From Caulobacter radicis (lineage in GTDB: Bacteria > Pseudomonadota > Alphaproteobacteria > Caulobacterales > Caulobacteraceae): a stretch of 64,000 nt of DNA. The notes beneath the pieces are model-generated. The model saw only the letters and a list, made by a program, of their open reading frames with translations. It made no database searches and was not told the origin of the DNA. This document shows positions 34,700-43,012 of this stretch, piece by piece; within the stretch, counting starts at the first letter, position 1, and each line of letters begins with the position of its first letter. The DNA is taken from positions 124,001 to 188,000 of the forward strand of contig NZ_QDKO01000023.1 of assembly GCF_003094615.1 (NCBI RefSeq). Direction: 5' to 3'. The translations under genes were made by a program, and so were the position numbers.

Positions 34700-35125
34700 A
34701 TGCCCAATCCCTTCTCGCTGCTGCTTCCGGCGCTGGTCCCGTCGTGGAACTTCTTCGACGTCATCTCCGCCTCGCCGCGCGTCGAGTACGCCCTGGCCGA
34801 GACGCGCGACGCCGCCCTGGACGCCTGGACCGAATTCCGCCCGCGCCCGCAACGCCTGTCGCCGGTCGCCATGCTGGGCCGCCTGTTCTGGAACCCGCGC
34901 TGGAACGAGAGTCTCTATCTGGTCAGCTGCGCCGAGCGCCTGGTCGAGGAGCCGACGGCCCACGGCGAGGACGAGATTTTCCGCCGGGTCGCCGCTGATC
35001 TCGCCGCGCGGTCGGACGCGCCGCCGTGGCTGTCGTTCCGGCTGCTGTTCATCGACCCGACGGGCGAGCGCGAGGTGCTCTACCAGGCCGCGCCGCGCCT
35101 GCGGGCGGACATCGACGTGCGATGA
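34700..35125 (+). CDS. Small protein of unknown function coupled to an HTTM-type membrane protein
   Basis: A 141-residue soluble protein without signal peptide or recognised motif. It contains PSWNFFDVISASPRVEYAL, an arginine-rich centre, and WLSFRLLFIDPTGEREVLYQ. The ATG at 34700 is set by gaggaggga eight bases upstream. Its stop overlaps the start of the following membrane-protein gene (ATGA), so the two are translationally coupled. Coupling suggests it works with the membrane protein, perhaps as a cytoplasmic or peripheral partner. I cannot name a function. Confidence 0.8.
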   Translation: MPNPFSLLLPALVPSWNFFDVISASPRVEYALAETRDAALDAWTEFRPRPQRLSPVAMLGRLFWNPRWNESLYLVSCAERLVEEPTAHGEDEIFRRVAADLAARSDAPPWLSFRLLFIDPTGEREVLYQAAPRLRADIDVR

Positions 35126-35802
35126 GTTTCGACCACGCCCTTCGCCTGACAGAGGTGCTGCTGGCCCTGGCGCTGGCCCAGCAGAGCCTGGAGCACCTGC
35201 GGGCCTTCCGCCGCGAGCGTATCCTGTTTGGCGCGCGCATCGTCCTGTGCGGGCTGGTCGTCGCGGGCGTCGCCTCGCCCTGGTCGCTGGTTGCCTTGGC
35301 GGGCCTGTCGCTGCTGATCCTCCAGCGCTTCCGGGGACCCTATAACGGCGGCAGCGATCGGCTGGGGCTGCTGGCCCTCTGGTGCGTGATGCTGGCGCGC
35401 GTTCTGCCCGTCGATCAGTGGCGCGAGTTGGCCTTCGGCTATCTCGGCGTGCAGCTGATGCTGTCCTATTTCATCTCGGGCTGGGTGAAGATCGTGAACC
35501 CCGACTGGCGCAAGGGCGTGGCCTTGCGCCAGGTGTTCGCCTTCTCGGCCTATCCCGTCGCCGAGAACCTGCGCGGCTGGTCAGGTCGGCCGGGCCTGCT
35601 TCTGGCCATGTCATGGGCGGTGATGCTGTTCGAGCTGGTCTTTCCGCTGACCATGATCTCACAGGCGTCTTTGATGGTGGGCCTCGCTATCGCTGCGACC
35701 TTCCATCTGGCCAATGCCTGCCTGTTCGGCCTCAACCGCTTTTTCTGGACCTGGCTGGCGGCCTATCCGGCCATCCTCTGGCTTCAGCAGCGGCTGTTCT
35801 AG
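35122..35802 (+). CDS. HTTM-domain-like integral membrane protein
   Basis: The 226-residue protein is almost wholly hydrophobic with about six to seven membrane segments. The motif MLSYFISGWVKIVNPDWRKG followed by ALRQVF resembles the horizontally transferred transmembrane (HTTM) domain related to vitamin-K-dependent gamma-carboxylase. The catalytic part of the carboxylase is absent. It overlaps the preceding small gene by four bases and ends on the stop of the convergent lactonase gene. Its biochemical role is unknown. The small partner plus HTTM protein may form a two-component membrane unit. Confidence 0.75.
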   Translation: MSFDHALRLTEVLLALALAQQSLEHLRAFRRERILFGARIVLCGLVVAGVASPWSLVALAGLSLLILQRFRGPYNGGSDRLGLLALWCVMLARVLPVDQWRELAFGYLGVQLMLSYFISGWVKIVNPDWRKGVALRQVFAFSAYPVAENLRGWSGRPGLLLAMSWAVMLFELVFPLTMISQASLMVGLAIAATFHLANACLFGLNRFFWTWLAAYPAILWLQQRLF

Positions 35803-36950
35803 CCCCAGGCGGGGAAGGCGAGGCAGGTCGGACGATCGACGGCGACCGACTGGTCGGTGGCGGCAAGACGTCCCGATGACGGATCACGCGCCAGGACCGT
35901 CACCGTGTTGGAGCCCTGATTAGCCGCCAGCAGCCAGCGGCCGGACGGATCTATGGCGAAGCTCCATGGCGTTTTGCCGCCCGATGGGATGCGCTCGCCC
36001 TGCAGCAGGGCGCCGGTCGTCTCGTTGACCGCATAGGCGCCGATGACGTCCTCGACCCGGATCGAGACGTAGACGAAGCGACCGTCGGTGCTGACGGCGA
36101 CCTCCGCGCCGTTGACGGGCGGCATGCCGCCGGCTGGCAAGGCCTGGACGAGCACGAGCCGGCCAGCCTCCCAGCGATAGGTTCGGATCTCCGGCTCGAT
36201 CTCGCTGAGCAGATAGACGAAGCGGCCGTTGGGATGGATGGCCAGGTGACGCGGCCCGGTCATGGGCGGCACGTCGGTCGAGGCGTCGCCTGCCGGTCCC
36301 AGGCGCCGGGTGGCGGCGTCATAGGGGTGAACGAAGATCCGGTCGGCCCCGAGGTCGGCGACCAAAGCAAGACGCCTCGAGGGATCGACCAGCACCGCGT
36401 GGGCGTGGGGCCCCTGCTGCTGGGGACCCGGACCCGAGCCCGTATTGGCCTGCACCGATGCCGGCGCCTCCAGCCCGCCGTCGGCGCGCACGGGCAGGGC
36501 GGCGACGTGGCCGTCACCGTAGTGCGCGACCAGAAGGCCGCCGGCCTCGCCGTCCAGCGACATGTGCGCGGGCCCGCCGCCGCCCGAGGCGACCGTCGAA
36601 AACACGGTCAGGGCGCCGGTCGCCGGATCGGCCTTCAGCGCATGGACCTTGCCCTGTTCCCCGGGGCCGTAACCCGTTTCGCTCAGGGCGTAGACCACCG
36701 GCAGGGCCGGATGGGCGACCAGCCAGGTCGGGCGCTGAAGGGGCGCGACGACGCCGATCGGAGTCAGCTTGCCGGTGGCGGTGTCGAGTCGTGCGGCGAA
36801 GACGCCCTGGCCGTCCTGGTCTGCTTGGGTCCCGACATAGACCAGCCGTTCGTTCCGCGAGGCCGCTCGCGCCGCCTGGGCGGCCATCAGGCCCAGCGCG
36901 CCGGCGGCGACCGCGCGGCGGGTGGGCAAGCCGTGTCTGGAATCGGTCAT
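35799..36950 (-). CDS. Exported seven-bladed beta-propeller lactonase (6-phosphogluconolactonase-like)
   Basis: A 383-residue protein of the YbhE/Pgl type lactonase family. The N-terminus (PTRRAVAAGALGLMAAQAARAA) is a Tat-like or Sec signal, so it is probably periplasmic. Repeated blade motifs include LVYVGTQ, HMSLDGEAGGLLVAHYGDG, GPHAHAVLVDPSRRLALVADLGADRI, GPRHLAIHPNGRFVYLLSE and PWSFAIDPSGRWLLAANQGSNTV. The export signal argues against a role in the cytoplasmic pentose phosphate pathway. It may open sugar lactones made by periplasmic oxidation. The start at 36950 is preceded by GGAGGAG at good spacing. It ends on the stop of the HTTM-like gene. Confidence 0.88.
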   Translation of the reverse strand: MTDSRHGLPTRRAVAAGALGLMAAQAARAASRNERLVYVGTQADQDGQGVFAARLDTATGKLTPIGVVAPLQRPTWLVAHPALPVVYALSETGYGPGEQGKVHALKADPATGALTVFSTVASGGGGPAHMSLDGEAGGLLVAHYGDGHVAALPVRADGGLEAPASVQANTGSGPGPQQQGPHAHAVLVDPSRRLALVADLGADRIFVHPYDAATRRLGPAGDASTDVPPMTGPRHLAIHPNGRFVYLLSEIEPEIRTYRWEAGRLVLVQALPAGGMPPVNGAEVAVSTDGRFVYVSIRVEDVIGAYAVNETTGALLQGERIPSGGKTPWSFAIDPSGRWLLAANQGSNTVTVLARDPSSGRLAATDQSVAVDRPTCLAFPAWG

Positions 36951-37011
36951 CGGCGTCTCCTCCACCCACGCTTGTCAGGCTTTGCAGGAGGCGTCGATAA
37001 GACCACTCGGG

Positions 37012-37028
37012 TTTCTTCCTCGAAGAAA
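37012..37028. promoter_or_regulatory. Perfect inverted repeat in the lactonase/sigma-factor intergenic region
   Basis: tttcttc-ctc-gaagaaa forms a perfect 7-3-7 inverted repeat 14 bp before the proposed ECF promoter and 62 bp before the lactonase start. It looks like a regulator-binding site, but no partner can be named. Confidence 0.4.
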
Positions 37029-37041
37029 ATCGCGCCGGGTT

Positions 37042-37071
37042 TGACGGAAGTTTCGCGCCCGTGCATCGCTC
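37042..37071 (+). promoter_or_regulatory. Proposed ECF-sigma promoter of the sigma-factor operon
   Basis: tgacggaa (37042-37049), 14 bases, then catcgctc (37064-37071). The same two octamers with the same 14-base spacing occur before the TonB receptor at 38675-38704. ECF sigma factors commonly recognise a GGAA-type -35 and a short -10 at this distance and autoregulate. The -10 element covers the GTG at 37061, so translation should begin downstream, at GTG 37112. Confidence 0.65.
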
Positions 37072-37111
37072 CCTCCAGAACAACTCGACCAGAGTGGGTG
37101 GGACGGAAACG

Positions 37112-37693
37112 GTGTCGGAGGGGCGTGCGCGCGTCGTGGCTTGGATCGGGCGGGAAATCCTGCCCCATGAGGCTGACCTGCGCGCCTGGCTGCGGCGGGC
37201 CTTCGCCACGGCCGGCGACGTCGACGACATCGTGCAGGAGACCTACTGCCGCCTGGCCGGGCTCTCCCACGTCGATCACATCGGCGAGCCGAGGGCCTAC
37301 CTGTTCCAGGCCGCCCGCAGCGTCGCGCTGGAGCAACTGCGGCGGGCGCGGGTGGTGCACATCGACACGGTGACGGAAATCGACGCGCTGAACATCGAAC
37401 TGGACGAGCCTTCGCCCGAGCGCATCGCCGGCGGGCGGCGCGAGTTGGAGCGGGTGCGGCGGCTGATCGCCGCCTTGCCCGACCGCTGCCGCCGGATCTT
37501 CGAGATGCGCAAGATCGAGGGGCTGCCGCAACGCGAGATCGCCCGCCGCATGGGCGTGACAGAGAACGTGGTCGAGAACGAATCCGTGAGGGGGCTGCGC
37601 GCCATCCTCGCCGCCCTCGCCGAGGGTGAAACCGAAGAAACCGCGGCCGCGAGGAGGCCGAGTACGCATGACCGAACGCGAAAGCGCCGCTGA
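37112..37693 (+). CDS. FecI-type ECF sigma factor
   Basis: A 193-residue sigma-70-family protein. Region 2 reads DVDDIVQETYCRLAG and EPRAYLFQAARSVALEQLRRAR; region 4 reads LERVRRLIAALPDRCRRIFEMRKIEGLPQREIARRMGVTENVVEN. This is the layout of FecI-like factors that are activated through a FecR anti-sigma factor and a transducer receptor, both encoded next. GTG 37112 is chosen because the earlier GTG at 37061 lies inside the proposed -10 element; gggacgg precedes it. The gene overlaps the anti-sigma gene by 26 bp. The likely role is switching on the downstream receptor in response to its ligand. Confidence 0.92.
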   Translation: MSEGRARVVAWIGREILPHEADLRAWLRRAFATAGDVDDIVQETYCRLAGLSHVDHIGEPRAYLFQAARSVALEQLRRARVVHIDTVTEIDALNIELDEPSPERIAGGRRELERVRRLIAALPDRCRRIFEMRKIEGLPQREIARRMGVTENVVENESVRGLRAILAALAEGETEETAAARRPSTHDRTRKRR

Positions 37694-38624
37694 CATCGAG
37701 GCGGCCGCCGCCCGATGGGTGGTGCGCGCCGATCGCGGGGATCTGGACCCGGCCGAGCTGGAGGCCTGGCTGGCGGGCGACACGCGCCGCCAGGGCGCCT
37801 TCGTGCGCGCCCAGGCGGCCTGGGGCTTGCTGGATCGCGGTCGCGCGCTCGGCGGAAACGAGGCGTCGTCGAAGGCGCGTCAGCGCATCGATCGCCGTGG
37901 GCTGCTGGCTGGCCTGGGCGTCGCGGCGGCCGCCTGCGTCGCCGTGGTCGTAGCGCCGCGCCTGCTGGCCGCCCGCTATGGCACCGCCGTTGGCGAGATC
38001 CGCCGCGTGCCGCTGGCCGACGGCTCGCTGGCCGCGATCAACACCGACACCACGCTTGAGGTGGCCATGAAGCCGCGCAGGCGCGAGGTGCGGCTCGACC
38101 GAGGCGAGGCCTGGTTCCAGGTCGCCAAGGACGCCGAGCGGCCGTTCGTGGTCGAGAGCGGTCCGGTGCGGGTGAGGGCGGTCGGCACCGCCTTCTCCGT
38201 CCGTCGCCGCGACGGCGGCTGCGAGGTGCTGGTCACCGAGGGCGTGGTCGAGGTCTGGTCGGAAGGGGCCGGCGAGGCCCCGCGCCGCGTGACCGCCGGC
38301 GAGCGGGTTTTCGCTTCGGACGCCGCCGGCGCGGCCCGGCCCGTGCCGGCGTCGCTGGAGATCACCCGCGAGCTGGCCTGGCGCGAGGGCCAGATCGTGC
38401 TGGACGGCGAAGCCTTCGGCGCGGCCGCCGAGGAGTTCAACCGCTACAACGCCCGCAAGATCGTCATCGCCGATCCGGCCCTGGCCGAGCAGAAGCTGGT
38501 CGGCTGGTTCCGCACCAACGAGCCTGAAAGCTTCGCCCGCGCCGCCGCTTCCAGCTTTGGCGCGCGGGTGACGGTGCGCGGCGACGCCATCCTCGTGCAG
38601 TCGCTCGCGCCCCTGGCCGAATAG
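37668..38624 (+). CDS. FecR-type anti-sigma factor / transmembrane sensor
   Basis: The 318-residue protein has an N-terminal cytoplasmic part (AAARWVVRADRGDLDPAELEAWL, then GAFVRAQAAWGLLD) and one membrane segment at about 78-96 (LLAGLGVAAAACVAVVVAP). The periplasmic FecR domain follows (GEIRRVPLADGSLAAINTDT, RREVRLDRGEAWFQVAKDAERPF, VRAVGTAFSV) and a C-terminal DUF4974-like segment (EEFNRYNARKIVIADPAL). It should sequester the overlapping sigma factor and receive the signal from the TonB receptor. ATG 37668 is preceded by gaggagg; an earlier GTG at 37626 has no such site. Confidence 0.93.
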   Translation: MTERESAADIEAAAARWVVRADRGDLDPAELEAWLAGDTRRQGAFVRAQAAWGLLDRGRALGGNEASSKARQRIDRRGLLAGLGVAAAACVAVVVAPRLLAARYGTAVGEIRRVPLADGSLAAINTDTTLEVAMKPRRREVRLDRGEAWFQVAKDAERPFVVESGPVRVRAVGTAFSVRRRDGGCEVLVTEGVVEVWSEGAGEAPRRVTAGERVFASDAAGAARPVPASLEITRELAWREGQIVLDGEAFGAAAEEFNRYNARKIVIADPALAEQKLVGWFRTNEPESFARAAASSFGARVTVRGDAILVQSLAPLAE

Positions 38625-38674
38625 GGATTTGGCCGTCCACGGAGGATGGCGTTCGAACAATTTTCGCGGCGCTC

Positions 38675-38704
38675 TGACGGAAACCGGTTTCCCGCCCATC
38701 GCTC
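38675..38704 (+). promoter_or_regulatory. Proposed ECF-sigma promoter of the transducer TonB receptor
   Basis: tgacggaa (38675-38682), 14 bases, catcgctc (38697-38704): the same bipartite motif and spacing as upstream of the sigma-factor gene. It lies 55 bp before the receptor ATG. The leader also carries a small hairpin, ggcgct/agcgcc (38711-38728). Confidence 0.65.
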
Positions 38705-38758
38705 AAGACAGGCGCTCCCAGAAGCGCCGTGCGAAACAAACAATAGGGAGGGCGCGGA

Positions 38759-41700
38759 ATGGGTTATCCGCGAGACGTCTACGGAAAATCGGCCCTGATG
38801 CTGGCGGCGGGCGCCGCCGCGGTGCTGGCAAGCAGCCAGGCCCAGGCCCAGACGCGCAAGTTCGACGTGCCGGCCCAGGCCGCGGCCACCGGCATTCCCC
38901 AGTTCGGCAAGCAGGCCGACCTGCAGATCCTGGCCCCGCAGGCGGCCGTCCAGGGCAAGCGGGTCAACGCCGTGCGCGGGACCTATACCGTCTCCGAAGG
39001 CCTTTCGCGCCTGCTGGACGGCGCCAACCTGACCATCGTCTCGAACGACGGCCGCACCGCGGTGCTGGGCCAGAAGGGTTCGGTGCAACTGGCCTCGACC
39101 GCGCCGGTCGCCATCCCGCAGCAGTCCGAGCCCGTCGGCGACACCATCGAGGAGCCGGCGGCCGTCGAGGAGGTGGTCGTCACCGGCTTCCGCGCCAGCC
39201 TGGGCAGCGCCCTGAACATCAAGAAGCGCACCAGCGGCGTGGTCGACGTGATCAAGGCCGAGGACATCGCCGACTTCCCGGACGCCAACCTCGCCGAGTC
39301 CATCCAGCGCGTGCCGGGCGTGTCGATCGCCCGCGACGCCGGCGAAGGCCGCCAGATCACGGTCCGAGGCCTGGGCCCGCAGTTCACCCGCGTGCGCATC
39401 AACGGCGTCGAGGGGCAGAGCACGGCCAGCGGAACCGACAGCTCGGGCGGCGCCAATCGCAACCGCTCGTTCGACTTCAACGTCTTCGCCTCGGAGCTCT
39501 TCAACAGCATCACCGTGCGCAAGACCGCCTCGGCCTCGACCGAGGAAGGCTCGCTGGGCGCCACCGTCGACCTGCAGACCGGCCGGCCGTTCGACTATAA
39601 GGGGGCGACGCTCGTGGTCTCGGCCCAGCAGGGCTACAACGACCTGTCGGAAAGCTGGGACCCGCGCTTTGCGCTGCTGGCCTCCAACACCTGGGCCGAC
39701 GGCAAGCTCGGCGCCCTCGTGTCGGTGGCCTACACCGAGCGCAACCTGCTGGAAGAGGGCCACGGCTCCGGCGGCTGGCTGAACGGCACGGAGGTCGGCG
39801 GCTTCAGCCCGGCCTCGACCTTCACCCAGGCCAGCTCGGCCAGCGTGTTCACCCCGCGCTTCCCGCGCTACGGCCGCCTGACCCACGATCAGAAGCGCCT
39901 GGGGATCACCAGCTCGCTGCAATTCCGGCCTGACGAGAAGACCCTGGTCACGGCCGATTTCCTCTATTCGGACTTCAAGGCCACCCGCACCGAGAACTGG
40001 CTGGAAGCCCTGTCCTTCGCCCGCAACGCCGCCCAGGGCGGCCGGCCCGAGATCATCGTCCGCGACGGCGTCGTCAACGCCAAGGGCGACATGGTCTACG
40101 GCCTGTTCGACGACGTCGACGTCGAGAGCGAGACCCGCTTCGACAAGCTCGACACCAGGTACACCCAGGGCACCTTCACGGTCGAACACCGCTTCTCGGA
40201 CCGCTTCAAGGTGACGGGCCTAGTCGGCTTCTCGAAGTCGGACTTCGACAATCCGATCCAGACGACGGTGATCCTCAACCGCGAGAACGCCGACGGCTTC
40301 TCGTACGACGATCGAAACAACGCCAAGCTGCCGGCGATGAATTTCGGCTTCGATGTCACCGACCCGCTGGCCTACAATTTCGGCGCGGCGCGCTCGGAGA
40401 TCCGGCTGCGGCCACAGGGCGTGACCAACACCATCCAGACCGCCCAGATCGACGGCGACTACGAGCTCAACGACACCTTCCGCCTGAAGGCGGGCGTGAA
40501 CCTCAAGAAGTACGAGTTCGACTCCTGGGCTTTGGCTCGGGTCAACGAGTCCGTCGTGCCGACCCTGCCGGCCGGCGTCACCCTGGCCGGCCTGACCAAC
40601 CTGGTCAGCGGTTTCGGCAAGAACCTCGGCGGCTCGGGCTATCCCACCAGCTGGGCCGCGCCGGACCTGAACGCCTTCGCCAAGCTGTTCGACATCTACA
40701 GCGGCACGGGCCTGTTCGAGCTGTCGGGCGCCAGCAACGCCAACGCCCGCGGCAACATCCGCAGCGTCGAGGAGAAGGACACCGCCGCCTATGTGCAGCT
40801 GGACTTCAACTCAGATCGCTTCGCCTGGCCGATCCGCGGCGACGTCGGCGTGCGCTACGTCAAGACCGAGCAGAGCTCGACCGGCTACCAGCTGGTGTCC
40901 GGCGCGGCCCAGCAGGCCACGGTCGATCGCGAGTACGAGGACGTGCTGCCGGCCCTGAACCTCACCGCCGAGGTCACGCCCGACCTTCTGCTGCGCTTCG
41001 GCGCGGCCAAGGTCATGACCCGTCCGAACCTGGGCAGCCTGACGCCGGGCGGCAGCCTGAGCGTCGTGGGCGTGTTCAGCGTCAGCTCGGGCAACCCGTA
41101 TCTGGATCCGATCCGGGCCACGACCTACGACCTGTCGGCCGAATGGTACTTCGCCAAGGACGCCCTGCTGTCGGTCGGCCTGTTCTACAAGGACATCGAC
41201 AGCTACATCCAGACGCAGCGGATCTCGCAGACCTTCGCCGCCTCCGGCCTGCCGACCAGCCTGCTCGACGGCCTAGCCGGCGTGTCGGCCAACGACACCT
41301 TCCTGTTCAGCAAACCGGTCAACACCGAGGGCGGCCCGCTGAAGGGGATCGAGATCAGCTACCAGCAGCCGTTCAGCTTCCTGCCGGGCCCGCTGCGCCA
41401 CACGGGTGTGATCTTCAATGTCACGATCGTCGACTCCAAGATCGACTACATCTCGTCGCGCTCGGCCACCGGCTTCGTGCAGAACGACCTGGTGGGGCTG
41501 TCGAAGAACGCCTTCAACGCCACCCTCTACTACGAGGACAGCAGGTTCAGCGCCCGCGTCTCCGGCGCCTATCGCGACAAGTACCTGACCGCCGTGCCCA
41601 GCGGCACCTCGACCAACGACATTGACGGCGTGCGCGACACCTTCACCGTCGACGCCTCGGCCTCGTACCAGATCAACAAGCGCCTGAAGGTCACCTTCGA

Positions 41701-41818
41701 GGGGTTGAACCTGACCGACGCCTTCAACGAGCAGTATACCGACAGCGTGCGTGACAGCATCTACGTCTATTCGCACACCGGACGGCAGTACAACTTCGGC
41801 CTGAGGTACTCCTTCTAG
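38759..41818 (+). CDS. TonB-dependent transducer with N-terminal signalling (STN) domain
   Basis: The 1019-residue receptor has a signal peptide ending SSQAQAQ. An STN domain follows (FDVPAQAAATGIPQFGKQ, GTYTVSEGLSRLLDGANLTI, residues about 35-105), then a TonB-box-like region (AVEEVVVTGFRASL) and a plug (DANLAESIQRVPGVSI, ITVRGLGPQFTRVRINGVEG). The long beta-barrel ends in YNFGLRYSF. The STN domain lets ligand-loaded receptors signal to FecR, which matches the sigma and anti-sigma genes directly upstream. The substrate is not certain. The pectin methylesterase gene immediately after it suggests a pectin-derived oligosaccharide, although FecI systems more often serve iron chelates. Confidence 0.95.
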   Translation: MGYPRDVYGKSALMLAAGAAAVLASSQAQAQTRKFDVPAQAAATGIPQFGKQADLQILAPQAAVQGKRVNAVRGTYTVSEGLSRLLDGANLTIVSNDGRTAVLGQKGSVQLASTAPVAIPQQSEPVGDTIEEPAAVEEVVVTGFRASLGSALNIKKRTSGVVDVIKAEDIADFPDANLAESIQRVPGVSIARDAGEGRQITVRGLGPQFTRVRINGVEGQSTASGTDSSGGANRNRSFDFNVFASELFNSITVRKTASASTEEGSLGATVDLQTGRPFDYKGATLVVSAQQGYNDLSESWDPRFALLASNTWADGKLGALVSVAYTERNLLEEGHGSGGWLNGTEVGGFSPASTFTQASSASVFTPRFPRYGRLTHDQKRLGITSSLQFRPDEKTLVTADFLYSDFKATRTENWLEALSFARNAAQGGRPEIIVRDGVVNAKGDMVYGLFDDVDVESETRFDKLDTRYTQGTFTVEHRFSDRFKVTGLVGFSKSDFDNPIQTTVILNRENADGFSYDDRNNAKLPAMNFGFDVTDPLAYNFGAARSEIRLRPQGVTNTIQTAQIDGDYELNDTFRLKAGVNLKKYEFDSWALARVNESVVPTLPAGVTLAGLTNLVSGFGKNLGGSGYPTSWAAPDLNAFAKLFDIYSGTGLFELSGASNANARGNIRSVEEKDTAAYVQLDFNSDRFAWPIRGDVGVRYVKTEQSSTGYQLVSGAAQQATVDREYEDVLPALNLTAEVTPDLLLRFGAAKVMTRPNLGSLTPGGSLSVVGVFSVSSGNPYLDPIRATTYDLSAEWYFAKDALLSVGLFYKDIDSYIQTQRISQTFAASGLPTSLLDGLAGVSANDTFLFSKPVNTEGGPLKGIEISYQQPFSFLPGPLRHTGVIFNVTIVDSKIDYISSRSATGFVQNDLVGLSKNAFNATLYYEDSRFSARVSGAYRDKYLTAVPSGTSTNDIDGVRDTFTVDASASYQINKRLKVTFEGLNLTDAFNEQYTDSVRDSIYVYSHTGRQYNFGLRYSF

Positions 41819-41853
41819 GCCGGAGCGAACCTTCCTCCTCCCGGGGGAATGTT

Positions 41854-41898
41854 GGGCGTCGGCCGTCCCTCCCGGCCGGCGCCCGCTCTTTTTCTTTC
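41854..41898 (+). terminator. Strong rho-independent terminator after the transducer receptor
   Basis: gggcgtcggccg (41854-41865) pairs with cggccggcgccc (41873-41884), with one G-T-type mismatch in 12, around a 7-nt loop. It is followed by gctctttttcttt. It separates the receptor from the pectin methylesterase gene, which starts ten bases beyond, so the latter needs its own promoter or readthrough. Confidence 0.85.
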
Positions 41899-41907
41899 GA
41901 GGCTTCG

Positions 41908-43008
41908 ATGACGATGGTTTCGCGACGGGCCGTGGCGGCCGGGATTCTGCTGCTTCCTGGCGCCGCCTCGGCCGCGCCGCGCTATGACGCCGTGCTCAAG
42001 CGCCCCGACGATCCGCGCCGGTTTCCGGCCCCGACCTACGAGAAGCTGTCGGCCGCCGTGGCCGCCGCGCCGGCCAGTGGAACGCGACCCTTCCGCATCC
42101 TGGTGACCAGGGGCGCTTTCGACGAGCAGGTCGTGATCGAAAAGCCGTTCATTCACCTGGTCGGCGAAAGCCGCACGAGCTCGATCATCACCCACCTGGC
42201 CGCCTCCGGCCTGACCGCGCCCGATGGCAAGCGCTGGGGCACGTTCCGCACGCCGACCCTGTTCGTCCGTGCGCCGGACTTCGCCGCTCGCAATCTGACC
42301 ATCCGCAACGCCTTCGACGGCCTGGGCGAGATGACCAGGCCTGACGGCCTGCACTCGCACGACGGCGGCGGCCCGCAGGCCGTGGCCCTGATGCTGGACA
42401 AGGGCAGCGACCGGGCGCGGCTGACGCAAGTCGACATCCTCAGCTATCAGGACACCCTGTTCCCGGACGCGGGCCGCAGCCTGTTCGAGCGCTGCCTGAT
42501 CGCCGGCAGCTACGACTTCATCTTCGGGGCGGGCAGGGCGTTCTTCAGGGACTGCGAGATCCGCTCGCTGCCGCGGCCGGTCGATCCGGTCGACGGCTAT
42601 GTCGTTGCGCCCAGCACGCCGATCGACCAGCCTTTCGGCTTCGTGTTCAAGGACTGTCGCCTGACCAAGGCGCCGGGTACGGCAAGCCGCTCGGTCTATC
42701 TGGGACGGCCCTGGCGGCCTTCCAGTCAGTTCCCCGACGGGCGCTACGGCGATCCGAAATTCGTCGGAGCCAGCGCCTTCATCGATTGCTGGATGGACGA
42801 CCACGTGGCCCCGGAGGGCTGGACGCAGATGTGGTACACCGGCAAGGACGGCAATCCGCGCACAATGCTGCAGCCTGAGGACGTTCGCTTCTCGCAGTAC
42901 GGCTCGAAAGGGCCCGGCGCGGCCGCGTTCCAGCGCGGTCGAGCCTTGAGCGCCGCCGAGGCCAGGGCGATGAGCGTCGACGCCGTGCTGGCCGGCTGGC
43001 GCGTCTGA
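41908..43008 (+). CDS. Pectin methylesterase (carbohydrate esterase family 8)
   Basis: The 366-residue exported enzyme starts with a signal peptide (SRRAVAAGILLLPGAASAA). It shows the right-handed beta-helix signatures of pectinesterases: FIHLVGES, FAARNLTIRNAF, GGPQAVALML, LSYQDTLF, the catalytic aspartate motif SYDFIFGAG, and SVYLGRPWRP with the substrate-binding arginine. It demethylates homogalacturonan and releases methanol. With the rhamnogalacturonan-lyase-like protein it marks this region as pectin-directed. It ends four bases before the stop of the convergent ScfR-type regulator gene. Confidence 0.94.
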   Translation: MTMVSRRAVAAGILLLPGAASAAPRYDAVLKRPDDPRRFPAPTYEKLSAAVAAAPASGTRPFRILVTRGAFDEQVVIEKPFIHLVGESRTSSIITHLAASGLTAPDGKRWGTFRTPTLFVRAPDFAARNLTIRNAFDGLGEMTRPDGLHSHDGGGPQAVALMLDKGSDRARLTQVDILSYQDTLFPDAGRSLFERCLIAGSYDFIFGAGRAFFRDCEIRSLPRPVDPVDGYVVAPSTPIDQPFGFVFKDCRLTKAPGTASRSVYLGRPWRPSSQFPDGRYGDPKFVGASAFIDCWMDDHVAPEGWTQMWYTGKDGNPRTMLQPEDVRFSQYGSKGPGAAAFQRGRALSAAEARAMSVDAVLAGWRV

Positions 43009-43012
43009 GGTC

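Noticed and set aside
37061-37111. Upstream GTG start for the sigma factor
   Set aside because: It sits inside the proposed -10 element of the ECF promoter, so it would lie upstream of the transcript start.
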